The position numbers and the translations under genes are program-made. Below the pieces are notes generated by a model. It saw only the letters and a list, made by a program, of their open reading frames with translations. It was not told where the DNA came from and made no database searches. Source: an uncultured Coriobacteriaceae bacterium (GTDB lineage: Bacteria > Actinomycetota > Coriobacteriia > Coriobacteriales > Eggerthellaceae). From it: 16,636 bases of DNA. The DNA lies in NCBI GenBank assembly GCA_900552585.1, contig USAB01000034.1:1-16636 (forward strand), in the 5' to 3' direction. Positions 6,431 to 13,683 of the stretch are shown here, piece by piece; the first letter of the stretch is position 1, and every line of letters starts with the position of its first letter.

Positions 6431-7234
6431 ATGGAATCTGCCGAAACCACTTGGGAAACCACCGAACCTGCATCGCCCGCCGAAGGGCCGTGGACGTTGT
6501 ACGATCGCATGATCGCCGGCGTGCCCGAGGGCATCGCCGTCAAGGACGTCTGCATCAACCTGCATTGGAGCTACGTCGAGGCGGAATGCGGCATGGGCGT
6601 GAGCTACACCGTGCGGGGCGGCGCTAAGACGCGCGCCGCTGAGCAGGTCGATCCCTTCTCCCTGGAGTTGCATCAGCTGGCAGCGCTGGCAAAATCGTGG
6701 AATTTCACGGAGGCGAGCCTGGGCATTGCGGCATTGAACGCCTGGTATGCCCAGCCCGACCGCCTATCCATCCTGGGCGCCTCCATCGACCGCGGCAACA
6801 CGCGCGACAACGACCCGTTCCACGACCTGGTTGACTGCTATGCCGGCAAGAACATCTGCGTCGTGGGGCATTTCCCGCACGTGGCGGCGCTGGCGGGCAA
6901 GTGCAATCTGACCGTGTTGGAGCGCGAATGCAACTCGCGCATCGACACGCCCGACAGCGCCTGCGAGTTCATCATGCCCCGACAGGATCTAGCGCTCATC
7001 ACGGGCACGACGCTCACGAACAAGACGGCCGTGCGCCTGCTGCAGCTATGCCAAGGCGTTGACACCGTCATGGTGGGCCCCAGCGCCGTGCCGGCACCGG
7101 CGCTGATGCGCGCCGGTGCGAACCTGATCGCCGGCAGCACCGTGACGAACGCGGAGAATGCGAAGAAGGCCGTGAAGGGCGGCACGAAGGAACTCTGGCG
7201 TGCCGGCATCAGCCAGTTCATGCTGAGGGACTAA
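6431..7234 (+). CDS. DUF4213/DUF364 protein (putative heavy-metal chelation domain)
   Basis: A 267-residue protein. Residues about 20-115 fit the DUF4213 enolase-N-like domain; residues about 130-255 fit DUF364. The DUF364 marks are clear: V-V-G-H-F-P-H (about 140), V-L-E-R-E, I-T-G-T-T-L-T-N-K-T (about 195-204), and V-G-P-S-A-V-P-A-P with a following G-A-N-L-I-A-G-S segment. The fold is Rossmann-like, and the family is described as putative heavy-metal chelating; its true reaction is not known to me. The ATG at 6431 has GAGGAG six bases upstream. It is a stand-alone gene, its stop overlapping that of the convergent pseudouridine synthase by four bases. Confidence 0.88.
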   Translation: MESAETTWETTEPASPAEGPWTLYDRMIAGVPEGIAVKDVCINLHWSYVEAECGMGVSYTVRGGAKTRAAEQVDPFSLELHQLAALAKSWNFTEASLGIAALNAWYAQPDRLSILGASIDRGNTRDNDPFHDLVDCYAGKNICVVGHFPHVAALAGKCNLTVLERECNSRIDTPDSACEFIMPRQDLALITGTTLTNKTAVRLLQLCQGVDTVMVGPSAVPAPALMRAGANLIAGSTVTNAENAKKAVKGGTKELWRAGISQFMLRD

Positions 7235-8175
7235 ACGGCAGGCGAATGAGCGCCGGCTCGCAGATCAGCGGGCAGCAGACGCACCATGTCGTGCGGCAGC
7301 GGCGCCGTGCACGTCAGCCGCCGCCCCGTCACGGGATGGTCCAGCGCAAGGCCGTACGAATGGAGCGCCGCGCGCCCGATGGCATCCGAGCGCGTGCCGT
7401 AGAATGCATCCCCCAGCAGCGGATGGCCCAGATAGGCCATATGAAGGCGGATCTGGTGCGTCCGTCCCGTTTCCAGGCGCAGGCGCACGAGCGAGGCGCG
7501 CGTGCCGCCGCACGGCAGCGCGAACGTGCCGACGACGCGATAGCGCGTAATGGCCGGCTTGCCGGCCGGATCCACTGCGAACCCGATGCGGCCCTGCTCC
7601 ACGCGCGCGATCGGCTCGTTCACCACGCCTTGGCAACATGGCAGCTCGCCTTCGCAGATTGCCAGGTAATCGCGCTGAAACGCATTCGTGTGGAGCTGGC
7701 GCTGCAGGCGGTCCTTCACGTACGAGGACGTAGCGAACACCACCAGGCCGGAGGTGGTCCCGTCGATACGATTCGCGGCATGCGGATAGCCGTCGCAGCC
7801 ATGGTCCAGGAAGTACTGCATCACGTAATTCAACAGCGTCCCGCTGGGATGGCCGGGGCCCGGATACATCACCTGGCCCGCCGGCTTGTCCACAACCAGC
7901 ACATCCTCGTCGCGATGCACCACGGCCACGTGCCCTGGCTGCGGAACCACCCCCGTCTGCCCGGGACGGAGCCCGTCGTCTATGGCCAGGGACACGGTCT
8001 GCCCGACGCGCACGCGCATCGGCGTCCATGCCGCTTCCCCATCAAGCAGAATGCCGCCCGCACGCTGCTTCGCACGCCGCACGCAGCGAACGCTGACCTG
8101 CAGCTGCCCGCACAGCGCCTCCTGCACGGTGGCGCCGTCGAATTCGGGGGAAACCGTGCAGGAAATCATTCTCAT
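7231..8175 (-). CDS. RluA-family RNA pseudouridine synthase
   Basis: A 314-residue protein of the RluA/RluC/RluD family, which turns specific uridines in rRNA or tRNA into pseudouridine. An S4-like N-terminal part spans about residues 14-65. The catalytic motif reads N-R-I-D-G-T-T-S-G-L at 135-144, with the essential Asp at 138; the usual first residue is His, here Asn. Downstream, K-x-Y/D-x-L-A-I-C-E-G and R-L-E-T-G-R-T-H-Q-I-R-L-H-M-A-Y-L-G-H-P-L-L-G-D-x-x-Y-G are complete. A possible alternative start lies two codons inside. A TAGAAT box ends seven bases before the ATG, which suggests a nearly leaderless mRNA. The exact target uridine cannot be named. Confidence 0.93.
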   Translation of the reverse strand: MRMISCTVSPEFDGATVQEALCGQLQVSVRCVRRAKQRAGGILLDGEAAWTPMRVRVGQTVSLAIDDGLRPGQTGVVPQPGHVAVVHRDEDVLVVDKPAGQVMYPGPGHPSGTLLNYVMQYFLDHGCDGYPHAANRIDGTTSGLVVFATSSYVKDRLQRQLHTNAFQRDYLAICEGELPCCQGVVNEPIARVEQGRIGFAVDPAGKPAITRYRVVGTFALPCGGTRASLVRLRLETGRTHQIRLHMAYLGHPLLGDAFYGTRSDAIGRAALHSYGLALDHPVTGRRLTCTAPLPHDMVRLLPADLRAGAHSPAV

Positions 8176-8182
8176 ACGGCGG

Positions 8183-8188
8183 ATTCTA
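8183..8188 (-). promoter_or_regulatory. -10 box of the pseudouridine synthase gene
   Basis: On the minus strand TAGAAT (five of six to consensus) ends seven bases before the ATG at 8175. Transcription would then begin at or next to the start codon, giving a leaderless mRNA; no ribosome site precedes this ATG, which agrees. No clear -35 was found. Confidence 0.45.
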
Positions 8189-8229
8189 CCGTGAACGCGC
8201 GCCTGGCCGGGGCCCGCGATGCGAACCGC

Positions 8230-8235
8230 TACAAT
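8230..8235 (+). promoter_or_regulatory. -10 box of the metallopeptidase gene
   Basis: TACAAT (five of six) lies 39 bases ahead of the metallopeptidase ATG, in the short divergent region shared with the pseudouridine synthase. The -35 region is not recognisable. Confidence 0.4.
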
Positions 8236-8274
8236 GAAGACACCGTTTTCCTAAAGGAAAGGGCGAAAGCGCGC

Positions 8275-8673
8275 ATGTTCGAAGTGACCGAAGACGAATT
8301 CGAGGAAGCCGTTCGGCGCGGCATCGAGTGCATCCCCGCGCGCTTCCGCGACCAGATCGACAACGTCGCATTCTGCATGCAGGACGAGCCCGACGCCGGG
8401 CAGCGCGCCTCCATGGTGCAATCGGAGTGCCGGGGGCGGCGGGAGCTGCTGGGGCTGTACAGCGGCATCCCGCTAAGCAAGCGCGGCGCGGATTACGGCG
8501 GCTACAGCAGTATGCCGGATATGATCACCGTGTTCAAAGGACCGCACGAGCGCATGGCCTGGTCGAAGGAGAGCCTGTTCGAGAACGTGCGCAAGACCGT
8601 CGTGCACGAAGTGGGCCATTACTTCGGAATGGATGAGGACCAGTTGCGCGCCATGGGCTACGGCTCCTCGTAA
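8275..8673 (+). CDS. Zincin-like metallopeptidase family protein (small HExxH protein)
   Basis: A 132-residue protein of the small zincin-like family found widely in actinobacteria (PF06262 type). The zinc motif H-E-V-G-H is at 111-115, followed by Y-F-G-M-D, where Asp120 fits the usual third-ligand position of this family. The N-terminus starts with the typical M-F-E-V-T-E-D-E-F-E-E-x-V and I-P-x-x-F/R segment. The region I-P-L-S-K-R-G-A-D-Y-G-G (about 65-76) and P-D-M-I-T-V-F-K-G-P are also family-like. The ATG was chosen because the homologous N-terminus begins there; a purine-rich AGGAAAGG lies 12 bases upstream, a little far. No signal peptide. Its substrate is unknown. Confidence 0.88.
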   Translation: MFEVTEDEFEEAVRRGIECIPARFRDQIDNVAFCMQDEPDAGQRASMVQSECRGRRELLGLYSGIPLSKRGADYGGYSSMPDMITVFKGPHERMAWSKESLFENVRKTVVHEVGHYFGMDEDQLRAMGYGSS

Positions 8674-8933
8674 GGGCCTGTTCGCATGGGTGAGGCGAAT
8701 CTCTTCGAATCGCTTCCGTTTCCGCAACTTCGCAGACCTGGCGCAGGCAACTGCCGAGATATCGTCCTCGTATTCCGAAAGGGTCTCCCGCCGAAAGCAA
8801 CGCAGCTTCCGTCGGGGCGCCCGCCCTGTCCGATGCGGGCACATTCAGAGTAACCGGCACCTGTTTCGCGGGCGTTTCCATCCATTTGAGCCTACGTTAC
8901 CGTTTTCTGAAACGCAGGCCCACGCACCGAACG
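8674..8933. other. Intergenic stretch, 260 bases, no supported gene
   Basis: It lies between the 3' ends of the metallopeptidase and the HxlR gene. Open frames exist on the minus strand, but none has a ribosome site with recognisable protein content. A direct repeat of CGAATC lies within the sequence around 8697-8710, and CGTTT/AAACG (8901-8914) is a small hairpin near the end of the HxlR gene. Nothing else is evident. Confidence 0.5.
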
Positions 8934-9320
8934 CTATGACCGCGCGGCCCCTTCGCCGACATCGTCCACGTCAGCCGCATCGGCCGTGCGGTTCAGATAG
9001 GCGATGTATTCGTTGCCCCAATCCTCGATGCTGTTCAGCACGTGCTGGAACGACGCGCCGATGGGCGTGAGCGTGTACTCCACGCGCGGTGGAACCTCGG
9101 AATACGCGCGACGGTCCACCGGCCCTTCTCCCTCCAGGCGCTTGAGCTGCGCCGACAGCGTGGAATGCGTCACTTCGGGCATGCGGGACTGCAATTCGCC
9201 GAAGCGGAGCGTGCCTTCCGACAGATAGTGCATGATGAGGATGGACCACTTGCCCTGCAGAAGCTTCTGCGACGTGACAAACGGGCATTTCCCGAACCCC
9301 GCAACGTCATCCTTCGCCAT
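8934..9320 (-). CDS. HxlR-family winged-helix regulator
   Basis: A 128-residue protein with the HxlR pattern from the N-terminus: C-P at 12-13, G-K-W-S-I-L-I-M-H-Y-L near residues 23-33, L-R-F-G-E-L-Q, the recognition helix T-H-S-T-L-S-A-Q-L-K-R-L-E, then V-E-Y-T-L-T-P-I-G. The single N-terminal cysteine (C12) is where quinone- and disulfide-sensing members such as YodB and HypR carry their redox cysteine. It is transcribed away from the extradiol dioxygenase gene, with 211 bases between them holding two inverted repeats, so it most likely controls that gene and itself, perhaps in answer to a catechol or quinone. The effector is inference. Confidence 0.92.
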   Translation of the reverse strand: MAKDDVAGFGKCPFVTSQKLLQGKWSILIMHYLSEGTLRFGELQSRMPEVTHSTLSAQLKRLEGEGPVDRRAYSEVPPRVEYTLTPIGASFQHVLNSIEDWGNEYIAYLNRTADAADVDDVGEGAARS

Positions 9321-9424
9321 AGCGCATCCTCCCCTTCCCGTTCATCCCCGGATCGCGCACCGTTGCGCACACCGGCACGCCGATGCCGACCGCAACGTCG
9401 ATGCCCGGCCACGGTATCCCGAAA

Positions 9425-9437
9425 CGTACTAGGTACG
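9425..9437. promoter_or_regulatory. Inverted repeat CGTAC-N3-GTACG (candidate HxlR operator 1)
   Basis: A perfect 5-bp palindrome around TAG, in the divergent HxlR/dioxygenase region. It shares the GTAC core with the larger repeat 32 bases downstream, as expected for two sites of one dimeric regulator. It is the repeat nearer the HxlR gene, though still 104 bases from its start. Confidence 0.5.
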
Positions 9438-9456
9438 GCCATAAATCGGTATCGAC

Positions 9457-9479
9457 ACGTACCGCGCGGCACGGTACGT
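9457..9479. promoter_or_regulatory. Inverted repeat ACGTACC-N9-GGTACGT (candidate HxlR operator 2)
   Basis: Perfect 7-bp arms around a 9-base spacer. It sits eight bases ahead of the TATAAG -10 box of the dioxygenase gene, so it covers the -35 place; a bound regulator would block RNA polymerase. Arms share GTAC with operator 1. Confidence 0.6.
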
Positions 9480-9486
9480 TCCTCAG

Positions 9487-9492
9487 TATAAG
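9487..9492 (+). promoter_or_regulatory. -10 box of the extradiol dioxygenase gene
   Basis: TATAAG (five of six to consensus), 39 bases ahead of the ATG. The -35 place falls inside the inverted repeat 9457-9479 and does not match consensus. Confidence 0.45.
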
Positions 9493-9531
9493 AAAGATAC
9501 CGACCACCCAACAGCAGAAACGAGGATTATC

Positions 9532-10311
9532 ATGACGAAAAGAATGCCCGCCGTGTTCGTCGGCCACGGCAGCCCCATGCTGGCGCTTGCGCACGACGGC
9601 GAAACGCGCGAACTCCGGCGGATCGGCGACGACGTCATCGCCGCCCACGGAAAGCCGAAAGCCATCCTTGCCATCTCCGCGCATTGGTACACGAACTACA
9701 CGAACGTCCAAACGGACGAGCATCCGAAGCAGATTTACGATATGTACGGCTTCCCGGACGAGCTCTACGAAGTGGATTACCCGGCGGCCGGCAGCCCCGA
9801 GCTGGGCCGCGCCGTGCTGGACCTCCCCGGTCTGCGCGTGCAGGAAAACAACCAGTGGGGCATCGACCACGGCGTCTGGACCCCCCTCGTGCACATGTTC
9901 CCGCATGCGGATATCCCCATTGCGGAATTCAGCGTGAGCCGCCAGCTGGATGCGCGGGAGGGCTACGAGGTGGGGCGAAAGCTTGCCGCATTGCGCGACG
10001 AGGGATATCTGGTACTGGGAAGCGGCAACGTGGTCCACAACCTGAGGGCCGTGGAATGGGACAACCCGCACGGCACGCCGATGGCCGACGCATTCGACAA
10101 CGCCGTTCGCACGGCCGTCCAGGCGCGCGACGACGAGGCGGTGCTGGCATACGAGAAGCTCCCGCATGCCGCGTACGCCGTGCCCACGCCCGATCATTTC
10201 CTGCCCCTGGCATACGTGCTGGGTGCTTCGCAAGGCGAAAAGCCGCAGGTGTTCAACAACGTCCGCAACCTGGGCTCCATCTCCATGACCGGCTACGCGT
10301 TCGGCCTGTAA
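9532..10311 (+). CDS. LigB/DODA-type extradiol ring-cleavage dioxygenase family protein
   Basis: A 259-residue protein, the usual length of the YgiD/4,5-DOPA dioxygenase group in the LigB family. The expected histidines are all there: H12 in V-G-H-G-S-P-M, H51 in S-A-H-W, H113 in D-H-G-V-W-T-P-L, H169 in G-S-G-N-V-V-H-N-L and H222 in P-T-P-D-H-F-L-P-L. In relatives these bind the metal and act in catalysis on catechols such as DOPA, using oxygen. It is soluble and cytoplasmic. GAGG lies six bases before the ATG. The divergent HxlR gene and the operator-like repeats suggest induction by an aromatic or quinone signal. If the host is a strict anaerobe, an oxygen-using reaction is odd. The true substrate is unknown. 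Confidence 0.9.
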   Translation: MTKRMPAVFVGHGSPMLALAHDGETRELRRIGDDVIAAHGKPKAILAISAHWYTNYTNVQTDEHPKQIYDMYGFPDELYEVDYPAAGSPELGRAVLDLPGLRVQENNQWGIDHGVWTPLVHMFPHADIPIAEFSVSRQLDAREGYEVGRKLAALRDEGYLVLGSGNVVHNLRAVEWDNPHGTPMADAFDNAVRTAVQARDDEAVLAYEKLPHAAYAVPTPDHFLPLAYVLGASQGEKPQVFNNVRNLGSISMTGYAFGL

Positions 10312-10316
10312 GACGC

Positions 10317-10337
10317 CGGCATCCGCCTGGGATGCCG
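10317..10337 (+). terminator. Hairpin after the dioxygenase gene
   Basis: CGGCATCC and GGATGCCG form a perfect 8-bp stem with a five-base loop, six bases after the stop codon. No T run follows. A second copy of GCCGGCATCC starts exactly 30 bases after the first (10345) and runs into the palindrome ATCCCGGGAT (10351-10360). Confidence 0.45.
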
Positions 10338-10439
10338 CAACCCCGCCGGCATCCCGGGATCCGCGCAGCGCAACCCCACGGCGGCCCGCGTCCGTTTTCC
10401 GCTACCATAGGGTCAGCGCGAACGGGAAGGAGGCATGCG

Positions 10440-11432
10440 GTGGGCTGCGTATACGAACTGCTTTCGACGCCGGCGGCCTACCTCACGCGCGCCTACTACA
10501 ATCATCACCCGAACGGCCGGAGCTCCGCGCCCATCGTCATCCCGTTCGGCCCACACAAGCTGCAGCACTGCGTGCTGTACGAACCCGATACCGTGACGCA
10601 TTCCACGGTCGTGTTCTATTTCCACGGCGGGGCATACCTGCTCGGCGACCCGGAATCCATGATCGACGCCGCGAACGCATACAACGCGCAGGGATACCGG
10701 TTCGTGTCCGTAGGCTTTCGCTGGGCCCCGTTCCATCCGTTCCCCGCTCAGGCAGACGATGCGTTCAACGGCGTGAATGCAGCTCTGAACTGGCTTGATG
10801 AGCATAACCGGCCTGTACAGCGCATCGTCATCGGCGGCACGTCGTGCGGCGGCCATCTGGCAACGCTGCTCTGCTATGGCAAGGACCTGCAGCGCCGCTA
10901 CGGCCTGGATGCCGATCGCATTGCGGGCTGCATCTCCGTGGCGGGCATCACGCATGCCGACGACATGATGCTTCGCCCGTTCCCGGGCTACGCCGTATGG
11001 CATCGGTACGTGAAACTGGACACGCACGCGGGCACCTGCGGCGAGCGAACCTATGGGCGCCGCAGCCGGTGGGCCATGCATCAGGCGCTGGTGCCGTGGT
11101 CGCCCATCGAATTCCTTACGCCCGAGAACTTCCCGCCGGGCCATCCGCCCGTGCCGTTCTTCAGCATCCACGGTTTCTCGGATAAGATGAGCCCATATGC
11201 CAGCGAAACGGCATTCGCCGCACGGCTGAACGCCTTGGCGTCAGGGGATGCAGCACACGCCCGCGTACGCGAGGCGGGCAGCGCAAAGCCCGTCGCTCAG
11301 GTGTTCGCCATCCCCCGCTGGACATGGCAGCACATGATACTGACGGTAACGCTCCATCGGCGGCAGGTGGAGGCGCAGCCGGAACTGCGCGCGCTGTTCA
11401 CCTGGCTGGACGACATCGACACTGGTAGATAG
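10440..11432 (+). CDS. Alpha/beta hydrolase, HSL-like esterase/lipase
   Basis: A 330-residue protein starting at GTG 10440; AAGGAGG (10427-10433) is six bases upstream, and the nearby ATG at 10435 is in another frame. The oxyanion-hole motif H-G-G-A-Y is at 62-66 and the nucleophile elbow G-T-S-C-G-G at 133-138 (Ser135). Asp248 in H-G-F-S-D-K-M and His298 in W-Q-H-M-I-L complete a plausible catalytic triad. It would cleave a carboxylic ester; the substrate is not evident. No clear signal peptide, though the start M-G-C with a hydrophobic stretch at residues 3-19 is weakly lipobox-like. The LysR gene follows after nine bases, so the two are probably one transcript. Confidence 0.85.
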   Translation: MGCVYELLSTPAAYLTRAYYNHHPNGRSSAPIVIPFGPHKLQHCVLYEPDTVTHSTVVFYFHGGAYLLGDPESMIDAANAYNAQGYRFVSVGFRWAPFHPFPAQADDAFNGVNAALNWLDEHNRPVQRIVIGGTSCGGHLATLLCYGKDLQRRYGLDADRIAGCISVAGITHADDMMLRPFPGYAVWHRYVKLDTHAGTCGERTYGRRSRWAMHQALVPWSPIEFLTPENFPPGHPPVPFFSIHGFSDKMSPYASETAFAARLNALASGDAAHARVREAGSAKPVAQVFAIPRWTWQHMILTVTLHRRQVEAQPELRALFTWLDDIDTGR

Positions 11433-11441
11433 GAAGAACCT

Positions 11442-12365
11442 ATGACACTCGTACAACTCCGCTATCTGATACAGGTAGCCGAATCCGGCTCCATCAGTGC
11501 CGCAGCCGAGAAGCTGTTCATCGCACAACCCAGCCTGTCGAAGGCCATAGCGGAATTGGAATCGGAGATGGGAGTCACCATCTTCGCGCGCTCGAGCCGC
11601 GGCGTGGAACTGACGGAGGAGGGCGCGCGCTTCCTTGCATATGCCCGCCAGGTTGTGGAGCAGGCGGACATGCTGGAGCAGGAATACAAGGGCGGCAGCC
11701 ATATCCGGCGCGTGTTCGGCGTGTCGGCCCAGCATTACGCGTTCGTGGTGAATGCGTTCGTGGAGCTCGTGCGCGAATACGCGGCGGATCGGTACGAGTT
11801 CAGCCTGCGCGAATCCACCACGGCCGGCATCATCGACGACGTGCGGCTGATGCGTAGCGAGCTGGGCGTACTCTACCGCAGCCACTTCAACCACGAGGTC
11901 ATCACGAGCGCCGTGAAGAAGGCCGACTTGAAATTCACACCCCTGTTCATCGCGGAGCCGCACGTGTTCGTAAGCAGGAAGAACCCATTGGCACGCCGCG
12001 AGCGCGTGACGCTGGCGGACTTGGCGCCCTACCCGCGCCTGTCGTACGACCAGGGACTGCAGAATTCGTTCTTCTTCGCGGAGGAGCCGCTCATCACGGA
12101 AGACGTGGACAAGAGCATCGTGGTCACGGACCGGGCCAGCCTGTTCAACCTGCTCATCGGCCTGGACGGCTATACCATCTCCTCCGGCATCCTGAGCAGC
12201 TCTCTGAACGGAACGGACATTGTCGCCGTGCCGCTGGAAAGCGACGAACGCATGGAGCTGGGATGCCTCCAGCGTCACGACCGCCCGCTTTCCGCTTTGG
12301 CGATGCGCTACCTGGAACTGTTGCAGGATTACGTTTCGGGATATCGCAGGGGCACGCGCGACTGA
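11442..12365 (+). CDS. LysR-family transcriptional regulator
   Basis: A 307-residue protein of normal LysR length. The helix-turn-helix is at about residues 16-45 (S-I-S-A-A-A-E-K-L-F-I-A-Q-P-S-L-S-K-A-I), followed by the usual L-E-x-E-M-G-V-x-I-F-A-R-S-S-R-G-V-E-L-T-E-E-G. The effector-binding part runs from about 92 to 300. AGGAAG lies ahead of the ATG. It sits just after the hydrolase gene and just ahead of a MetE-like gene, with a palindromic T-N11-A box in the gap. LysR regulators next to short MetE proteins are common, so methionine or homocysteine control is a fair guess. The effector cannot be read from the sequence. Confidence 0.93.
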   Translation: MTLVQLRYLIQVAESGSISAAAEKLFIAQPSLSKAIAELESEMGVTIFARSSRGVELTEEGARFLAYARQVVEQADMLEQEYKGGSHIRRVFGVSAQHYAFVVNAFVELVREYAADRYEFSLRESTTAGIIDDVRLMRSELGVLYRSHFNHEVITSAVKKADLKFTPLFIAEPHVFVSRKNPLARRERVTLADLAPYPRLSYDQGLQNSFFFAEEPLITEDVDKSIVVTDRASLFNLLIGLDGYTISSGILSSSLNGTDIVAVPLESDERMELGCLQRHDRPLSALAMRYLELLQDYVSGYRRGTRD

Positions 12366-12382
12366 TTGCCGCACCCCCTGTT

Positions 12383-12403
12383 GCCATAGCTTCGCACTAT
12401 GGC
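12383..12403. promoter_or_regulatory. LysR box GCCATAG-N7-CTATGGC
   Basis: Perfect 7-bp arms with a 7-base spacer, containing the T-N11-A pattern (T12387, A12399) typical of LysR recognition sites. It lies 17 bases after the LysR stop and just ahead of the promoter-like bases for the MetE-like gene, the position of an activator site. Confidence 0.65.
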
Positions 12404-12404
12404 T

Positions 12405-12434
12405 TTGTATATATTTCCGATACTTCCCTATATC
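12405..12434 (+). promoter_or_regulatory. Putative promoter of the MetE-like gene, overlapping a second dyad
   Basis: TTGTAT (12405-12410) and TATATC (12429-12434) are 18 bases apart, each four of six to consensus, in an AT-rich patch. A small inverted repeat CGATA-N8-TATCG (12418-12435) covers the -10 and could be the activation half-site of the LysR regulator. Confidence 0.4.
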
Positions 12435-12492
12435 GCGGCATCGTGGCACAGTGCATTCCAGGAAAAACGACACCGAACAGGAGCACAACGCC

Positions 12493-13614
12493 ATGACCGC
12501 ATTGAAGCAACCGCCCTATACATACGACATCGTGGGAAGCTTCCTGCGCCCCGCCGCGCTGAAACAGGCGCGCGCGGATTTCGCCGCAGGAACCATCGAT
12601 CGCGCCGCTCTGACGGCAGCGGAAGACCGCGCAATCGCCGACCTGGTGGCCAAGGAGAAGGCTGCCGGCCTGAAAGCCGTCACGGATGGAGAGTTCCGCC
12701 GCACCATGTGGCACCTGGACTTCCTGGAAGAACTGCAGGGCGTGCAGCACGTCGACGCGGACACCTGGTCCGTGGAGTTCAAGGGCCCTAAGCCGAAGGG
12801 GGCGCAGCTGCGGTTCACGGGTGCCGTCGATTTCGGCGACCACCCCTTCCTGGATCATTACCGGCGCTTGGCGCAGATTGCCAACGGCTACCCGGCGAAG
12901 ATGACCATCCCCTCGCCCACCATGCTGCACCTCATCCCGTGCGTGCGCGGCAAGGAAACGTACGAGCCCATCGAGCGCTACCAAAACGAAGAGGACCTGC
13001 TGCACGACATCGGCATCGCCTACCAGCATGCCATCAAGGCGTTCTACGACCTGGGCTGCCGCTACCTGCAGTTCGACGACACCAGCTGGGGCGAGCTATG
13101 CGACGCGGACAAGCGCGCCGCCTACGAGGCACAGGGCATCGATTTGGAGAAGCTGGCGCATGACTACGTGGACCTGATCAACCTGGCACTGGAGGCCAAG
13201 CCGGCCGACATGACCATCACGACGCACATCTGCCGCGGCAACTTCCGTTCCACCTGGTTCTCGTCGGGCGGGTACGAGCCCATTGCCGAAACGCTGTTCG
13301 GCAGCGCGAACTACGACGGGTTCTTCCTGGAGTATGATTCTGACCGCGCCGGCGACTTCAAGCCCCTGCGCCATCTGAACGGACAGATCGTCGTTCTCGG
13401 CCTCATCACTTCTAAGACGCCGGAACTGGAAGACGAGGATACCGTCATCGCCCGCATCCATGAGGCAGAGAAGTACGTGCCGTTGGAGCGTCTGCGCCTG
13501 AGCACGCAGTGCGGTTTTTCGTCCACCGAAGAGGGCAACCTGCTGACGGAAGAAGAACAGTGGGCGAAGATCGCATTGGTGAAACGCATCGCCGAACGCG
13601 TATGGGGCGCCTAG
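12493..13614 (+). CDS. MetE-like cobalamin-independent methionine synthase (short, YxjG-type)
   Basis: A 373-residue protein matching the C-terminal catalytic half of MetE, as in YxjG/YxjH proteins. It transfers a methyl group to homocysteine or a similar thiol. Zinc ligands can be seen: H245 and C247 in T-T-H-I-C-R-G-N, E280 in F-L-E-Y-D and C340 in S-T-Q-C-G-F. Other family marks are V-G-S-F-L-R-P at 14-20, T-D-G-E at 64-67 and Q-F-D-D at 193-196. There is no N-terminal folate-binding half, so the methyl donor may be a corrinoid protein or another carrier. AGGAG lies nine bases ahead of the ATG. The sulfite-producing operon in the same window would feed homocysteine synthesis, though the two are 8 kb apart. 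Confidence 0.9.
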   Translation: MTALKQPPYTYDIVGSFLRPAALKQARADFAAGTIDRAALTAAEDRAIADLVAKEKAAGLKAVTDGEFRRTMWHLDFLEELQGVQHVDADTWSVEFKGPKPKGAQLRFTGAVDFGDHPFLDHYRRLAQIANGYPAKMTIPSPTMLHLIPCVRGKETYEPIERYQNEEDLLHDIGIAYQHAIKAFYDLGCRYLQFDDTSWGELCDADKRAAYEAQGIDLEKLAHDYVDLINLALEAKPADMTITTHICRGNFRSTWFSSGGYEPIAETLFGSANYDGFFLEYDSDRAGDFKPLRHLNGQIVVLGLITSKTPELEDEDTVIARIHEAEKYVPLERLRLSTQCGFSSTEEGNLLTEEEQWAKIALVKRIAERVWGA

Positions 13615-13683
13615 CGCCGCGCAATACATCCGTCTTTTTGCGACCGTTCGCCAACGCTAAACAAGGACTTGGTACGTGCGCGC

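Noticed and set aside
7246..8274. Upstream extension of the metallopeptidase frame over the pseudouridine synthase
   Set aside because: The extension is antisense to a clear RluA gene; the metallopeptidase family starts at the ATG at 8275.
8534..8881. Minus-strand small ORF in the 8674-8933 gap
   Set aside because: No ribosome site and no recognisable protein; most of it overlaps the metallopeptidase gene.
9684..10439. Upstream extension of the alpha/beta hydrolase frame through the dioxygenase gene
   Set aside because: It is out of frame with the dioxygenase; the GTG at 10440 has a strong ribosome site at the right distance.
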